From Ardenticatenaceae bacterium (GTDB lineage Bacteria > Chloroflexota > Anaerolineae > Promineifilales > Promineifilaceae): 64,000 bases of DNA. The translations under genes were made by a program, and so were the position numbers. This document shows, piece after piece, positions 40,244 through 49,404 of the stretch. Each line of letters starts with the position of its first letter. Position 1 is the first letter of the stretch. The notes under the pieces are model-generated. The model did no database searches, had not been told where the DNA came from, and saw nothing but the letters and a program-made list of their open reading frames with translations. Location: contig WYBM01000078.1 of NCBI GenBank assembly GCA_011525915.1, positions 31,011-95,010 on the forward strand, read 5' to 3'.

Positions 40244-41476
40244 ATGAGTGAAGCACCCGATCTATCCAATGAGCAAGATGTGGCCTGGGCACAGCGGCTC
40301 AGCCAACGGATTACCCAGCCGGGAGTGGTACGGCTGCTCCAGGCTCAGGCCCTGGCTGCGCGGCTGACCCATTGGGGTACGCCTTCGCTGGCGGCGGAAG
40401 TAACCCGGCGCTACGCAGCCGTGATGGCGCAGCAGCAAGCGCTGCCGCCCATTGTGTATGCTCACCTCGTCCTACCAGTTGAACATGCTCCCGCTGACAC
40501 TCAAAGCAAAACTGCCTCGCCATTACCCATTGTTCCTTTACAACCGGTTGTCACCACCCACAACCCGCTGGCCATGCCCACGGCCGTGGATGCTCCAACA
40601 CCACCCATCACGCTATCGTCATCAGAGCCTACAAGCGGCCGCGCACAGCCCGTTCGCCAAACGCTGCCAGACCCGGCGGCTTCTTCCATCCCTGACCGGC
40701 CACCGCTGCCAATGGTCAGGCCGCAGCCACAAATGGCTCATCTGAGCCAACAGCCAGCCCCAACGACAACACGGGATGCGGTGCCCGGCGGGGAGAGCGC
40801 CACTGCTCACACCAACGCCCCTCCGCCTCCACTGCCCACTGCTTCAGTGAGGCCGGTGCATGCTCAGCCAGCCGTTTCTCTGGCTTTTAATGCATCTGCG
40901 GCGGCGGTCATACCCCAGCAGGTGGCTTCTCAGACGCCGGCACCTGTTGTTGTCAGGCCCACACCGCCGGAGATGCCCCAGCCAGGTAACAGAGCCCCGG
41001 CAGCCATGCCACTTATGGCCCCGCCGGCACCTGTTGTTGTCAGGCCCGCATCGCCGGACATACCCTGGCCAGGTAACAGAGTACGGCCACTACCGGTTGC
41101 CCAGGAACGGGTTGCCTCGCCTACATCCTCTGTATCATTGGGCATGAACCAGCCATTGCCTCTGGCACAGCCGCCAGGCAGTGTGATCCAACGGGCAGCG
41201 TCAGACACGGCCGTGAAACGACCTTCCCCGACACACCGGCCAACACCTGCCCCCAGCCGCGTCATACAGGCCAATAATGTTGTGCAGCGGATGCCAGCGT
41301 CATCGGCGGGTACGACTGTGGTGCAACGCCACCAAGAAGAAGACGATGTCTCTGGCTCTGATCAGCCTGCACCTCAAAATATGGATATGGATGAACTGGT
41401 AGACAAAGTTCATCGTCGCTTTCTACGGCGGCTGGCTGTAGAAGGCGAGCGTCGAGGAAAAACGTCATGGCCCTAA
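40244..41476 (+). CDS. Proline-rich, mostly disordered eCIS operon protein with VQR motifs
   Basis: This 410-residue protein has a short helical N-terminus ('VAWAQRLSQRITQPGVVRLLQAQALAARL'), then about 290 residues rich in Pro, Ala, Thr and Val. It contains two imperfect 'PAPVVVRPxxPxxPxPGNR' repeats. Near the end are 'VIQRA', 'VIQAN', 'VVQRM' and 'VVQRH', followed by the basic helix 'ELVDKVHRRFLRRLAVEGERRG'. No enzymatic domain or membrane helix is seen. VQR-type repeats are a feature of many eCIS-linked cargo or DUF4157-type proteins, but no HExxH is present. It overlaps the LysM gene by ten bases. Scaffold, linker or cargo are all possible. Confidence 0.65.
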   Translation: MSEAPDLSNEQDVAWAQRLSQRITQPGVVRLLQAQALAARLTHWGTPSLAAEVTRRYAAVMAQQQALPPIVYAHLVLPVEHAPADTQSKTASPLPIVPLQPVVTTHNPLAMPTAVDAPTPPITLSSSEPTSGRAQPVRQTLPDPAASSIPDRPPLPMVRPQPQMAHLSQQPAPTTTRDAVPGGESATAHTNAPPPPLPTASVRPVHAQPAVSLAFNASAAAVIPQQVASQTPAPVVVRPTPPEMPQPGNRAPAAMPLMAPPAPVVVRPASPDIPWPGNRVRPLPVAQERVASPTSSVSLGMNQPLPLAQPPGSVIQRAASDTAVKRPSPTHRPTPAPSRVIQANNVVQRMPASSAGTTVVQRHQEEDDVSGSDQPAPQNMDMDELVDKVHRRFLRRLAVEGERRGKTSWP

Positions 41477-42258
41477 ACAAAGCCAAACTTTCCGCCCAGA
41501 TTTTGGGCGCTGGTAATCTTAATGGCGGCCTGGAAAAACTGGTCATCCGCCACGAAACACGGCGCAAAGCTGTCTTTAGCGGCACTATTGAAGCACTGTT
41601 TAACCCGAACGAATTTACCATCAGCCGTGACATTACCTGGAAGCGTAAGCGGGTGGCCTCGGTAGGCTCCTATTCGGCCTATGCCCGGCAAGAATTCCGC
41701 AGCACTTCGCCCAAGACCCTCTCTATCAATCTCTTTTTTGACACGTACGAAGCACGGGGCAGCAGCCTGACCCTGCGCCAGGGTGCCAAAGATTTCTTGA
41801 TCCCGACCAATCCTTTCACCGCATCCCCGGAAGCGACCAACGTCAAAGAATATACAGACAAGATCGCCGCCCTGGCAGACATCAACACAGAACTGCACCG
41901 GCCGCCTATTTGCAAACTGCGCTGGGGCGAGGTGGAATTGTTTATAGGTGTGCTGACCGGGTTGACGGAAAAGTACACCATGTTTATGCCTGACGGCCGG
42001 CCCGTGCGGGCCACGTTGGATTGTTCCTTCGTAGAATATGTTTCCCAAGCCTATGCGGCTAAGCGGGGCGAACTGCATTCGGCAGATGTACCCAAAACAC
42101 GTGTGGTACGCCGCCATGAAACGCTGCAAAGCATTGCCGCGGAAGAGTATGACGATCCAGCCCTGTGGCGGCATATTGCCCAGGCCAATGATATTGTCAA
42201 TCCGCGGGCGCTGTCACCGGGTACGGTACTCATCATCCCAGCCCTGCGCCCAACCTGA
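41467..42258 (+). CDS. LysM-domain baseplate adaptor (Afp7/Pvc7-like)
   Basis: In this 263-residue protein the first 180 residues match tail proteins that join tube to hub ('IEALFNPNEFTISRDITWKRK', 'KTLSINLFFDTYE', 'CKLRWGEVELFIGVLTGLTEKYTMFMPDG'). The C-terminus is a LysM-like domain, about residues 213-260: 'VVRRHETLQSIAAEEYDDPALWRHIAQANDI' and 'LSPGTVLIIPAL'. In phages (gp53-like) and eCIS this protein anchors the baseplate. The gene is followed by a palindromic repeat array and then the hub gene. Confidence 0.9.
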   Translation: MALNKAKLSAQILGAGNLNGGLEKLVIRHETRRKAVFSGTIEALFNPNEFTISRDITWKRKRVASVGSYSAYARQEFRSTSPKTLSINLFFDTYEARGSSLTLRQGAKDFLIPTNPFTASPEATNVKEYTDKIAALADINTELHRPPICKLRWGEVELFIGVLTGLTEKYTMFMPDGRPVRATLDCSFVEYVSQAYAAKRGELHSADVPKTRVVRRHETLQSIAAEEYDDPALWRHIAQANDIVNPRALSPGTVLIIPALRPT

Positions 42259-42261
42259 AGT

Positions 42262-42328
42262 TGTATTCAGCGGCCAGTATTGGCGTTGCTGACCACTGAC
42301 CACTGAATACTGAATACTGAATACTGAA
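42262..42328. repeat. Palindromic CAGT array before the hub gene
   Basis: The array has GTATTCAGCGGCCAGTATTG on one side and a triple ACTGAATACTGAATACTGAA on the other, separated by 'GACCACTGACCACTG' words. It leaves only four bases before the next start codon and no ribosome binding site. Confidence 0.8.
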
Positions 42329-42332
42329 AAAG

Positions 42333-43391
42333 ATGCCCCAAGAAACCGTTGTCCCAGCCATCAGCATTCGTGTGAACGGCCGTGAAATATTGCCGGAGAT
42401 ATTGCAAGACGTGTTGTCTGTGGCCGTGCATGAAGACCTGGACGCCGCCAGCATGTTCACCATTCGCCTCTATAACTGGAATATGGCCACGCTGAAATAC
42501 ACCTGGTCAGACGACACACTTTTTGCCCCTGGCAATGAGGTGGAGATCTGGATGGGGTATGTGGACCAACTGAAACAAGTCATGCTTGGCGAGATCACTG
42601 GCCTGGAGCCACTGTACCAGGCCGAAGAAGCGCCTTCTATCATTGTGCGTGGCCTGGACCATCGTCACCGGCTCTTTCGCGGCCGCCAGACACGCTCTTT
42701 TGTCCAGATCAAAGACAGCGCCATTGCCCAGCAAATTGCCCAGCAAGCTGGGCTGCGCGCTAAAGTCACCGATAGCAAAGTTACGTTGGAGTACGTCTTG
42801 CAACACAACCAGACAGACATGATGTTTCTGCAAGACCGGGCGGCGCGCATCGGTTATGAGGTGTATGTGAAGGATAAGACACTCTATTTTCAACCACATC
42901 AGCATGACGGCCGTGAAACCGTCACCCTTTCCCTGGAACAAGACGTAATAGAGTTTTACCCTCGTCTTACCACTGTTTTCCAGGTAGGTGAAGTGGTGGT
43001 GCGTGGCTGGGATGCCAAACAAAAAAAGGAGATTCTGGGCAAAGCCGCCGCTGGCCAGGAAAGCAGCACCATGGGCGGCCGCACCAGCGGCCCCAAAGCG
43101 GCCAACAGCGCCTTTGGTAAAAGCAGCGTCGCCAGCGTCGCCCGCCCGGTTTTTACGAAGGCTGAGGCTGATCAGATGGCGCTGGGCCAGTTTAATGATG
43201 CTGCCCTGGCCTACATAGAGGGCGAGGGACTCTGCCTGGGCCGCACAGACTTGCGTGCGGGGACAGTGGCCAAAATTGAAGGGGCCGGGGCGATTTTCAG
43301 CGGTCTTTATTACATTACCGCCACCGAACACAGCATCACACCCGCACAGGGTTACCAGACGCGGTTTACTTTTCAGAGGAATGCCAGCTGA
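42333..43391 (+). CDS. Hub protein, gpD / VgrG N-terminal-like (first half of split Afp8)
   Basis: This 352-residue protein is of the phage late-control gpD family: 'VHEDLDAASMFTIRLYNW', 'GNEVEIWMGYVDQLKQVMLGEITGLEP', 'IVRGLDHRHRLFRGRQTRSF' and 'VLQHNQTDMMFLQDRAARIGYEVYVKDKTLYF'. In VgrG and Afp8 this gp27-like part is fused to the gp5-like spike; here the spike is a separate gene, coupled by a TGATG overlap. It forms the trimeric hub at the tube tip. Confidence 0.92.
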   Translation: MPQETVVPAISIRVNGREILPEILQDVLSVAVHEDLDAASMFTIRLYNWNMATLKYTWSDDTLFAPGNEVEIWMGYVDQLKQVMLGEITGLEPLYQAEEAPSIIVRGLDHRHRLFRGRQTRSFVQIKDSAIAQQIAQQAGLRAKVTDSKVTLEYVLQHNQTDMMFLQDRAARIGYEVYVKDKTLYFQPHQHDGRETVTLSLEQDVIEFYPRLTTVFQVGEVVVRGWDAKQKKEILGKAAAGQESSTMGGRTSGPKAANSAFGKSSVASVARPVFTKAEADQMALGQFNDAALAYIEGEGLCLGRTDLRAGTVAKIEGAGAIFSGLYYITATEHSITPAQGYQTRFTFQRNAS

Positions 43392-44026
43392 TGGCATTTT
43401 CAGACCTTTTCTCCCCCCCCGATGCCACCAACCGTTTTTTTGGCGTCACCATTGGCATTGTTACCAATAACCAGGACCCGGATGGGCTGGGTCGGGTGAA
43501 AGTACGCTTTCCCTGGCTCTCTGACCAGGATGAAAGCCATTGGGCGAGGGCACTGTCGCCCATGGCCGGTAAAGAGCGTGGTCTTTACTTCCTGCCAGAA
43601 GTGGATGATGAGGTATTGGTGGCCTTTGAACATGGCATTGTGGAATTTCCCTACGTACTGGGGGCATTGTGGAATGGCAAAGACAAGCCCCCTGAAGCGA
43701 ACGGCGACGGTAAAAACAACCTGCGCACTATCAAATCACGCAGCGGTCATATCATCCGCCTGGATGACACTGACGGCGCGGAAAAAATTGAAATCATAGA
43801 CAAAAGTGGTAAGAACAGCATTATCGTGGACACAAAAAAGAACAGCATTACCATCGCTGCCGATGCAGACATCACCATCCAATCGGGTAATGGGAAGCTG
43901 ATTTTAAGCGGCAACGGGGTGGAAATCACGTCAAAGGCTGCCCTTAAACTAGAGGCCAGCCAGAATATGGACATTAAAGCCGGCCCCCAAATGACCATCA
44001 AAGGGCAGATGGTGCAAATTAACTAA
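43391..44026 (+). CDS. Spike protein, gp5/GpV OB-fold and beta-helix (second half of split Afp8)
   Basis: This 211-residue protein has an OB-fold at residues about 15-100: 'VTIGIVTNNQDPDGLGRVKVRFPWLSDQDESHWARALSPMAG' and 'YFLPEVDDEVLVAFEHG'. A beta-helical stem follows, with short repeats such as 'NSIIVDTKKNSITIAADADITIQSGNGKLILSG'. It is the VgrG/gp5 spike that carries the PAAR tip encoded next door. The ATG overlaps the hub stop. Confidence 0.93.
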   Translation: MAFSDLFSPPDATNRFFGVTIGIVTNNQDPDGLGRVKVRFPWLSDQDESHWARALSPMAGKERGLYFLPEVDDEVLVAFEHGIVEFPYVLGALWNGKDKPPEANGDGKNNLRTIKSRSGHIIRLDDTDGAEKIEIIDKSGKNSIIVDTKKNSITIAADADITIQSGNGKLILSGNGVEITSKAALKLEASQNMDIKAGPQMTIKGQMVQIN

Positions 44027-44039
44027 CCTGGAGAAAAAG

Positions 44040-44438
44040 ATGGGACAACCAGCAGCCAAGCAGGGGGATCAAGTGGTAGCTGTAGACACACATATTGTGA
44101 TGGTGCCTTCGCCTTCTGGTTCTGTACCCACGCCGCTGCCGCACCCTTTTAGCGGTATGCTGAATGGCGGGTTGAGCAGTGATGTGAAGATCATGGGTAA
44201 ACCAGCGGCGGTGGTGGGCAGCACGGCCGATAACAACCCGCCCCACGTACCCACCGCCCCCGGCGTCAGCTTTCAAAAACCGCCCACGAACAAGGCCACC
44301 ATTCAAATGGGCAGCACGTCAGTCATGATCAATGGTAAACCGGCGGCCCGCAACGGCGACAAAGCCCTGACTTGTAATGACCCGGCAGATTTACCAGCGG
44401 GCACAGTGATAGCCGTAGGGACGGTGTTGATCGGTTGA
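44040..44438 (+). CDS. PAAR-domain tip protein
   Basis: This 132-residue single-domain protein has the PAAR pattern. It opens 'GQPAAKQGDQVVAVDTHIVM', repeats short Gly/Pro turns ('GKPAAVVGSTADNN', 'NGKPAARNGDKALTCND') and ends 'AGTVIAVGTVLIG'. PAAR proteins sharpen the spike and may bind a metal or an effector. No toxin domain is attached. TGGAGAAAA precedes the ATG. Confidence 0.92.
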   Translation: MGQPAAKQGDQVVAVDTHIVMVPSPSGSVPTPLPHPFSGMLNGGLSSDVKIMGKPAAVVGSTADNNPPHVPTAPGVSFQKPPTNKATIQMGSTSVMINGKPAARNGDKALTCNDPADLPAGTVIAVGTVLIG

Positions 44439-44445
44439 AACGACG

Positions 44446-44484
44446 GTTGATGAGAGGTTTACCAACCCTCACGCTCTCATCAAC
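44446..44484. promoter_or_regulatory. Hairpin after the PAAR gene
   Basis: GTTGATGAGAG and CTCTCATCAAC form an 11-bp stem with a 17-base loop, 8 bases after the PAAR stop and 16 bases before the gp25 start. It has no U-tract. This is a probable RNA stability or attenuation element. Confidence 0.65.
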
Positions 44485-44499
44485 GTTGGGAATATAGAT

Positions 44500-44892
44500 A
44501 TGGGTGATAATTTTCTAGGAACAGGCTGGCATTTTCCGGTGCAATTGGACGCTAACGGCCGTGTCCAACTTGCCCGTCACGAAGACAGCGTCCAGCAGTC
44601 GATCTGGATGATCTTGGGCACCAGCCCCGGCGAACGAGTGATGTCGCCAGATTTTGGCTGTGGGCTGCATGACCTGGTATTTGCGGTGAACAATGCCCGC
44701 GCGGCCGGGGAAGTGAGCGCGGCCGTCACCGAAGCCCTCACCATCTGGGAACCACGCATCGACGTGTTGAGCGTCACTGCCTACCCAGACGCCGACCAGC
44801 CCAACGTCCTGCTTATTGAGATTAGCTATGAAGTTCGGGCGACTAACAGCCGTTTTAACCTGGTTTACCCGTTTTATCTGGCGTCATCGTAG
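44500..44892 (+). CDS. Baseplate wedge protein, gp25-like (Afp9-like)
   Basis: This 130-residue protein of the GPW/gp25 family has 'FPVQLDANGRVQLARHEDSVQQSIWMILGTSPGERVMSPDFGCGLHDLVF' and 'TEALTIWEPRIDVLSV'. The EPR motif is the family hallmark, and the protein starts sheath assembly on the baseplate. A 9-bp hairpin begins at its stop codon. Confidence 0.94.
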   Translation: MGDNFLGTGWHFPVQLDANGRVQLARHEDSVQQSIWMILGTSPGERVMSPDFGCGLHDLVFAVNNARAAGEVSAAVTEALTIWEPRIDVLSVTAYPDADQPNVLLIEISYEVRATNSRFNLVYPFYLASS

Positions 44893-44912
44893 GGCAAAAC
44901 ACCGTTTTGTCC
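44892..44912. promoter_or_regulatory. Hairpin GGGCAAAAC-ACC-GTTTTGTCC after gp25 gene
   Basis: A nine-base stem (one G-T pair) with an ACC loop starts at the last base of the gp25 stop and lies 13 bases before the next start. A near twin with the same loop follows the gpI gene at 50071. Confidence 0.7.
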
Positions 44913-44925
44913 TATTTAGCAGCTT

Positions 44926-47900
44926 ATGCAACCACCTAAGATTGATCCACGGACCTATCATGAGATTGTTGCCCAGGCAGAAGCGCTGGCCCAGGAAACA
45001 TCGGGCTGGCAGCCTCAACCAGAGGGCAGCCTGGATGTCGGCGGCGTCCTCATTCGCATCTTTGGCCGCTATGCCGGACTGATCCTTGACCGGCTGAACC
45101 AGGTTCCGGACAAAGCATTCCTGGCCTTCCTTGATCTGATCGGCACTCAAATTACGCCACCGCAGCCGGCCCGTGTTCCCTTGACCTTCCAGTTGGCGGC
45201 GGGCAGCCCTGTAGATGCCCTGGCGCCGGCGCGGACGCAGGTGGCCGCACCGCCACAAGAGGGCGAAGAAGACGAGGTCATTTTTGAAACAGAGCAAGAA
45301 ATGCTCATTACCCGCGCCCGACTGATGCAGGTAGTCGCCCGTGATTTTGCGCCGCGCGCCGATGCAGACCGTTACGGCCGTTATACCGCCAATGCCCTGG
45401 GGGAAATAGACACGCCTTTTCCCGCCTTCGCCGGGGACCGGACGATGGTTCATGCCCTCTACCTGGCAGCCGACGCCCTGCTTAACTCGGAAGAAGCCGC
45501 CGATGTCACCCTCCACTTTACTGGCCCCAACATCGCCCGCCTGCATCGCCTACCCCTGACCTGGGCTTATTTACAAGAAGAAACCTGGCATGACATCCCC
45601 CCTGAAAACGTGCAGCCGGGGACCATCAGCAGCAATACCTGGCCGGTGACACTGCAACAACTGCCGCCCCTGGCGGCCGGTACAGTGAACGGGATTAAGG
45701 GCGGTTGGCTGCGCCTGCAGTTGGCGCTTCCTCTGCCGCCGGCACGGGCGGGCATCATCCCCAACGCCACGGCCACTGGTGCCGCCAACCCGGTGGCTTA
45801 CGCCCCGCCGTTTTACCCTTTTGGTGAGGACGGCCGTGCCACCCATTTTTATCTGAATGGCGAAGCCGCCTTTGCCCGCCGCGGGGCGAGGGTTGAATTA
45901 GACATCACCCTGGCTGCCGCCGGCCGCAGCCAGAACGTTAGCCTGCAATGGAATTACCTGCAGGTGACCGCGGGCGGCAATACAAGCTGGGTGGCTCTGG
46001 AAGGGGTAAATGATGGCACGGCCGCCCTGACCCAGGACGGCCGTATCAGCCTGCTTGTTCCCCCCGATGGCAGTTGGGGCGTGGGCCTCTACCGTAATGC
46101 CAGCGGCCGCTGGCTGCGCGTCAGCGTGGTAGAGGGAGCGTACACCCAGGCGCCACAAATTCAGGCAATAACTGCCGCTGAAACGTGGCCATTGCCAGAA
46201 CTCAGCCACGTGCATCTCAGCCTGCCGGGCGCGCGTACACCGCTGCTGGCCGAAACAGGCTTCACCAACAGCCTGACGCTGGACATGAGCAAGGACTTTT
46301 ACCCTTTTGATGAAACGCCGCGGTTTAATGATGCCTTTTACCTGGCTTATGGTGCGGTGATGGCTGCCGGCGGTGCCAAACCAGGTGACCTGCTTATTTT
46401 GAATGTAACATTGGGGGCGGCTGGTGTGGCTGGTGCCCAAGGGGTGACACTGGCCTGGGAGTTTTGGAACGGCCGTACCTGGGAACAGCTTGGCCGCAGC
46501 AGCCAGGCCAGCGGCCAGGTGGGCCAAACCAGTTACAATTTCCGTGACAACACCCGCGCGTTCACCACCCACCCCGCCAGCGGCGGGGTACAGTTTACCT
46601 TACCGGCCACGGCCGTGGCCCATGTTGTTAATGGCGTAGAAAATCATTGGCTGCGCGTGCGCATTGTGGCCGGGCATTATGGGACGGCCGCCACGTATGA
46701 GCCCTATACCATTACGCTGGACGGCAACCAGATCACCGCATACCGGCTGGTGGCCGCCAGTTACCAACCACCGCTCATTACGGCCCTGCGTTTTGACGTT
46801 TCCAATACCACCCATTTTGACCTGGCTGCCTGCCAGAGCATCAATGATTTCATGTATGTGGACCAGACACAGGCCAATGCTGATCAGGCAGTGCTTTTTA
46901 AGCCTTTTACACCTACGACAGACCGACAGCCAGCCCTCTACTTGGGATTTGACCGGCCCTTTGATAATCGTTCCGTCACCCTTTATGCCCAGGTAGAGCC
47001 GCCACCACCAGATGCCGTCATTCCGGCTATCTTTGAAGCGGCCGTGGGCGACCGTCCGCCGCAGGTAAGCTGGGAATACAGTAGTGCCCAAGGTTGGAGC
47101 CGCCTGGGGGCCGTTGACGAAACCAATGCGTTTGACGGCCGTGGGCTTATTCGTTTTATTGGCCCCAAAGGGTTTACAGCGCGTTCCCTGTTTGGACACA
47201 ACCTGTACTGGCTGCGTGTTCGTTGGCGCGATGGTCACTTTCCGGTGTCGCCGCGTCTGCGACGTTTGCTCCTCAATACCACCTGGGCCAGGCAGGCGAT
47301 CACCATCCGTGACGAAATTGTAGGTTCCAGCGATAGCAGCCCCGGCCAGCAGCTCCGACTGTCGCAGCCAAACATCCTCACCGGTGAGGAAATTGCCGTC
47401 CGTGAACCGGATGTGCCCCTGACCGGTGAAGTTGCCGCGGCAGCTGTCGCCACCGTTTATGATGCTGCCGGCAATGTAGCGGAAATTTGGGTGCGCTGGC
47501 AGGCGGTGCCAGACTTTCATGGCTCCGGCCCCCGTGACCGCCATTACGTCATAGACCGCATTGCCGGCACCGTATTGTTTGGTGATGGACAATATGGCAT
47601 GATGCCGCCTGCTGGCCAGAACAATATCCGCGCCACGTACCGCAGCGGCGGCGGCGAGCGGGGCAACCGCGCGGCGGGGACCATTATCCAATTGAAGTCC
47701 AGCATTCCCTACATTGACAGCGTGACCAATGTAGAAGCTGCGGCCGGCGGGGCCGAGCGCCAATCGTTGGACAGTGTACGCCGGTATGGGCCGCGCCAAC
47801 TGCGTCATCGCCACCGGGCAGTGACCACGGCTGATCTGGAGGACCTGGCGTTTGCCGCTTCGGCGCAGGTAGCCCGGGCCAAAGCCATCCCGCCCCGTTT

Positions 47901-48441
47901 TAACCCCTTAAACCTATGGCTGTCGCCAGGCGAAACGCCATCTGACCTGGCACGGCACCAGGATGTGGTGGAGGCGGGCGCTATGGGGTTGATTATCGTG
48001 CCGCAGAGTGACAATCCGCGCCCGGTGCCCAGCCTGGAACTGGTGGAGCAGGTGAAAGCATACCTGGCCGCACGTAGTGCCCCCACAGCTGACGTGTGGG
48101 TGGCTGGGCCGGAGTGGATTGAGGTGTCGGTCACGGCCGTGATTGTGCCCGATTCATTGGAAGCGGCCGATTTTGTGGGCGAAACGGTGTCAGCTGCGCT
48201 GGCCCACTTTTTGCACCCGCTGACCGGCGGACCCCAGGGTAAGGGCTGGGCCTTTGGCCGCAAGCCCTACCGTTCTGACCTGTATGCGTTGGTAGAAGGG
48301 GTGGCTGGGGTAGACCACGTGCGCACCCTGACGGTGGCCGAAGCGCCAGATACCGCCACCATCAGCCGCCTGGAACGCCGCCTGATCTTTTCTGGGCAGC
48401 ATGAAATTTTAGTGGAGGTGGGTATGTCGCAGGCGCTTTGA
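44926..48441 (+). CDS. Baseplate J-like wedge protein, large (Afp11-like)
   Basis: This 1171-residue protein is the largest in the window. The N-terminus 'PPKIDPRTYHEIVAQAEALAQE' and the C-terminal region from about residue 950 ('SVRRYGPRQLRHRHRAVTTADLEDLAFAASAQVARAKAI', 'VAGVDHVRTLTVAE') are those of baseplate J/gp6 proteins, which form the wedge ring. The middle is a series of beta-sandwich repeats. Two start alike: 'FYPFGEDGRATHFYLNGEAA' and 'FYPFDETPRFNDAFYLAYGA'. Repeats of this kind may hold fibres or enlarge the baseplate. Its start is 13 bases after the gp25 hairpin. Confidence 0.9.
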   Translation: MQPPKIDPRTYHEIVAQAEALAQETSGWQPQPEGSLDVGGVLIRIFGRYAGLILDRLNQVPDKAFLAFLDLIGTQITPPQPARVPLTFQLAAGSPVDALAPARTQVAAPPQEGEEDEVIFETEQEMLITRARLMQVVARDFAPRADADRYGRYTANALGEIDTPFPAFAGDRTMVHALYLAADALLNSEEAADVTLHFTGPNIARLHRLPLTWAYLQEETWHDIPPENVQPGTISSNTWPVTLQQLPPLAAGTVNGIKGGWLRLQLALPLPPARAGIIPNATATGAANPVAYAPPFYPFGEDGRATHFYLNGEAAFARRGARVELDITLAAAGRSQNVSLQWNYLQVTAGGNTSWVALEGVNDGTAALTQDGRISLLVPPDGSWGVGLYRNASGRWLRVSVVEGAYTQAPQIQAITAAETWPLPELSHVHLSLPGARTPLLAETGFTNSLTLDMSKDFYPFDETPRFNDAFYLAYGAVMAAGGAKPGDLLILNVTLGAAGVAGAQGVTLAWEFWNGRTWEQLGRSSQASGQVGQTSYNFRDNTRAFTTHPASGGVQFTLPATAVAHVVNGVENHWLRVRIVAGHYGTAATYEPYTITLDGNQITAYRLVAASYQPPLITALRFDVSNTTHFDLAACQSINDFMYVDQTQANADQAVLFKPFTPTTDRQPALYLGFDRPFDNRSVTLYAQVEPPPPDAVIPAIFEAAVGDRPPQVSWEYSSAQGWSRLGAVDETNAFDGRGLIRFIGPKGFTARSLFGHNLYWLRVRWRDGHFPVSPRLRRLLLNTTWARQAITIRDEIVGSSDSSPGQQLRLSQPNILTGEEIAVREPDVPLTGEVAAAAVATVYDAAGNVAEIWVRWQAVPDFHGSGPRDRHYVIDRIAGTVLFGDGQYGMMPPAGQNNIRATYRSGGGERGNRAAGTIIQLKSSIPYIDSVTNVEAAAGGAERQSLDSVRRYGPRQLRHRHRAVTTADLEDLAFAASAQVARAKAIPPRFNPLNLWLSPGETPSDLARHQDVVEAGAMGLIIVPQSDNPRPVPSLELVEQVKAYLAARSAPTADVWVAGPEWIEVSVTAVIVPDSLEAADFVGETVSAALAHFLHPLTGGPQGKGWAFGRKPYRSDLYALVEGVAGVDHVRTLTVAEAPDTATISRLERRLIFSGQHEILVEVGMSQAL

Positions 48442-48466
48442 CACCCACTACAGACAGGACAACATC

Positions 48467-49366
48467 ATGCCTATTCCTTTACCAAATCTGGATGACCGAA
48501 CCTATGCCGACCTGGTAGCTGAAGCGCGGGCGTTGATTCCGCATATGCAGCCGGAATGGACGAACCATAATCCTAGTGATCCCGGCGTGGCGCTGATTGA
48601 GCTGCTGGCCTGGCTGACGGAGATGGCGCTGTATCAGGTGAACGTTATCACCAACCAGCATAAAGAAGCGTTTTTAGAACTGCTGAATGGGCCGGATTGG
48701 GCATTGGGTGATCAGGACCTGGACACGGCCGTGCATAAAACCATTCTGGCCCTGCGTGACCAGTACCGGGCGGCCACGGCCGCCGATTTTGAATACCTGG
48801 CCCGGCAAAAATGGCCAGATGCCGCCCAGGCGCAGCGCGTTTACTGCCTGCCCCGACGCAACCTGGCCGCGGCTGACCCCACAGCGGAAGCACCCGGCCA
48901 TGTCAGCCTGATCGTCATACCGCAGCCGGCCTTAACGGAAGGGCAAACAGCCGAACTGCTGGCCGGTTTATGGCGTTTCTTGAATGAGCGGCGGCTGTTG
49001 ACCGTGCGCCATCACGTGGTGCCGCCTACTTATGTGCCGGTGCAGGTAGTGGCAGACATTTACATTCGTGAAGATGCGGCCCCGGCCACAGCGTTGGCGA
49101 CGGCCGCCGCCGCCCTGACTGCTTATTATGATCCGTTAACCGGTGGCCCAGCCCATGATGGCTGGCCGTTTGGCCGGGGCATATTTAGTTCTGAGATTTA
49201 CGCCATCCTTAACATTATTGACCTGGTTGATCACGTGGAAGCTGTGCAGTTGATCGGGCCAGATAACATACCAGACCCGGTGGCGGTGACCTTGCAGCGG
49301 CATGAGTTGGTGGCGATTGATGCCGCCGGGTTGACGGCCGTAGACATTTATGGAAATCGTTATTAG
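48467..49366 (+). CDS. Baseplate J-like protein, short
   Basis: This 299-residue protein is homologous to the two ends of the preceding gene without its middle: 'NLDDRTYADLVAEARALIPHMQPEWTNHNPSDPGVALIELLAWLTE' at the start, 'RAATAADFEYLARQKWPDAAQAQRVYCLP' in the centre and 'YDPLTGGPAHDGWPFGRGIFSSEIYAILNIIDLVDHVEAVQL' towards the C-terminus. It is a second wedge component. It begins 25 bases after the large J gene and is followed by gpI. Confidence 0.88.
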   Translation: MPIPLPNLDDRTYADLVAEARALIPHMQPEWTNHNPSDPGVALIELLAWLTEMALYQVNVITNQHKEAFLELLNGPDWALGDQDLDTAVHKTILALRDQYRAATAADFEYLARQKWPDAAQAQRVYCLPRRNLAAADPTAEAPGHVSLIVIPQPALTEGQTAELLAGLWRFLNERRLLTVRHHVVPPTYVPVQVVADIYIREDAAPATALATAAAALTAYYDPLTGGPAHDGWPFGRGIFSSEIYAILNIIDLVDHVEAVQLIGPDNIPDPVAVTLQRHELVAIDAAGLTAVDIYGNRY

Positions 49367-49404
49367 GTGGCGTTGGGGGCTCAGCTCCTGGCGCATGAAA
49401 GCAG

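Noticed and set aside
40930..41274. 114-codon minus-strand frame inside the proline-rich gene
   Set aside because: It is the complement of a GC-rich repeat; Gly/Thr-rich composition shows it to be a shadow frame.
46600..47814. 404-codon minus-strand frame inside the baseplate J gene
   Set aside because: A long open complement is expected opposite GC-rich coding DNA; the plus strand has clear baseplate J homology, this one has none.
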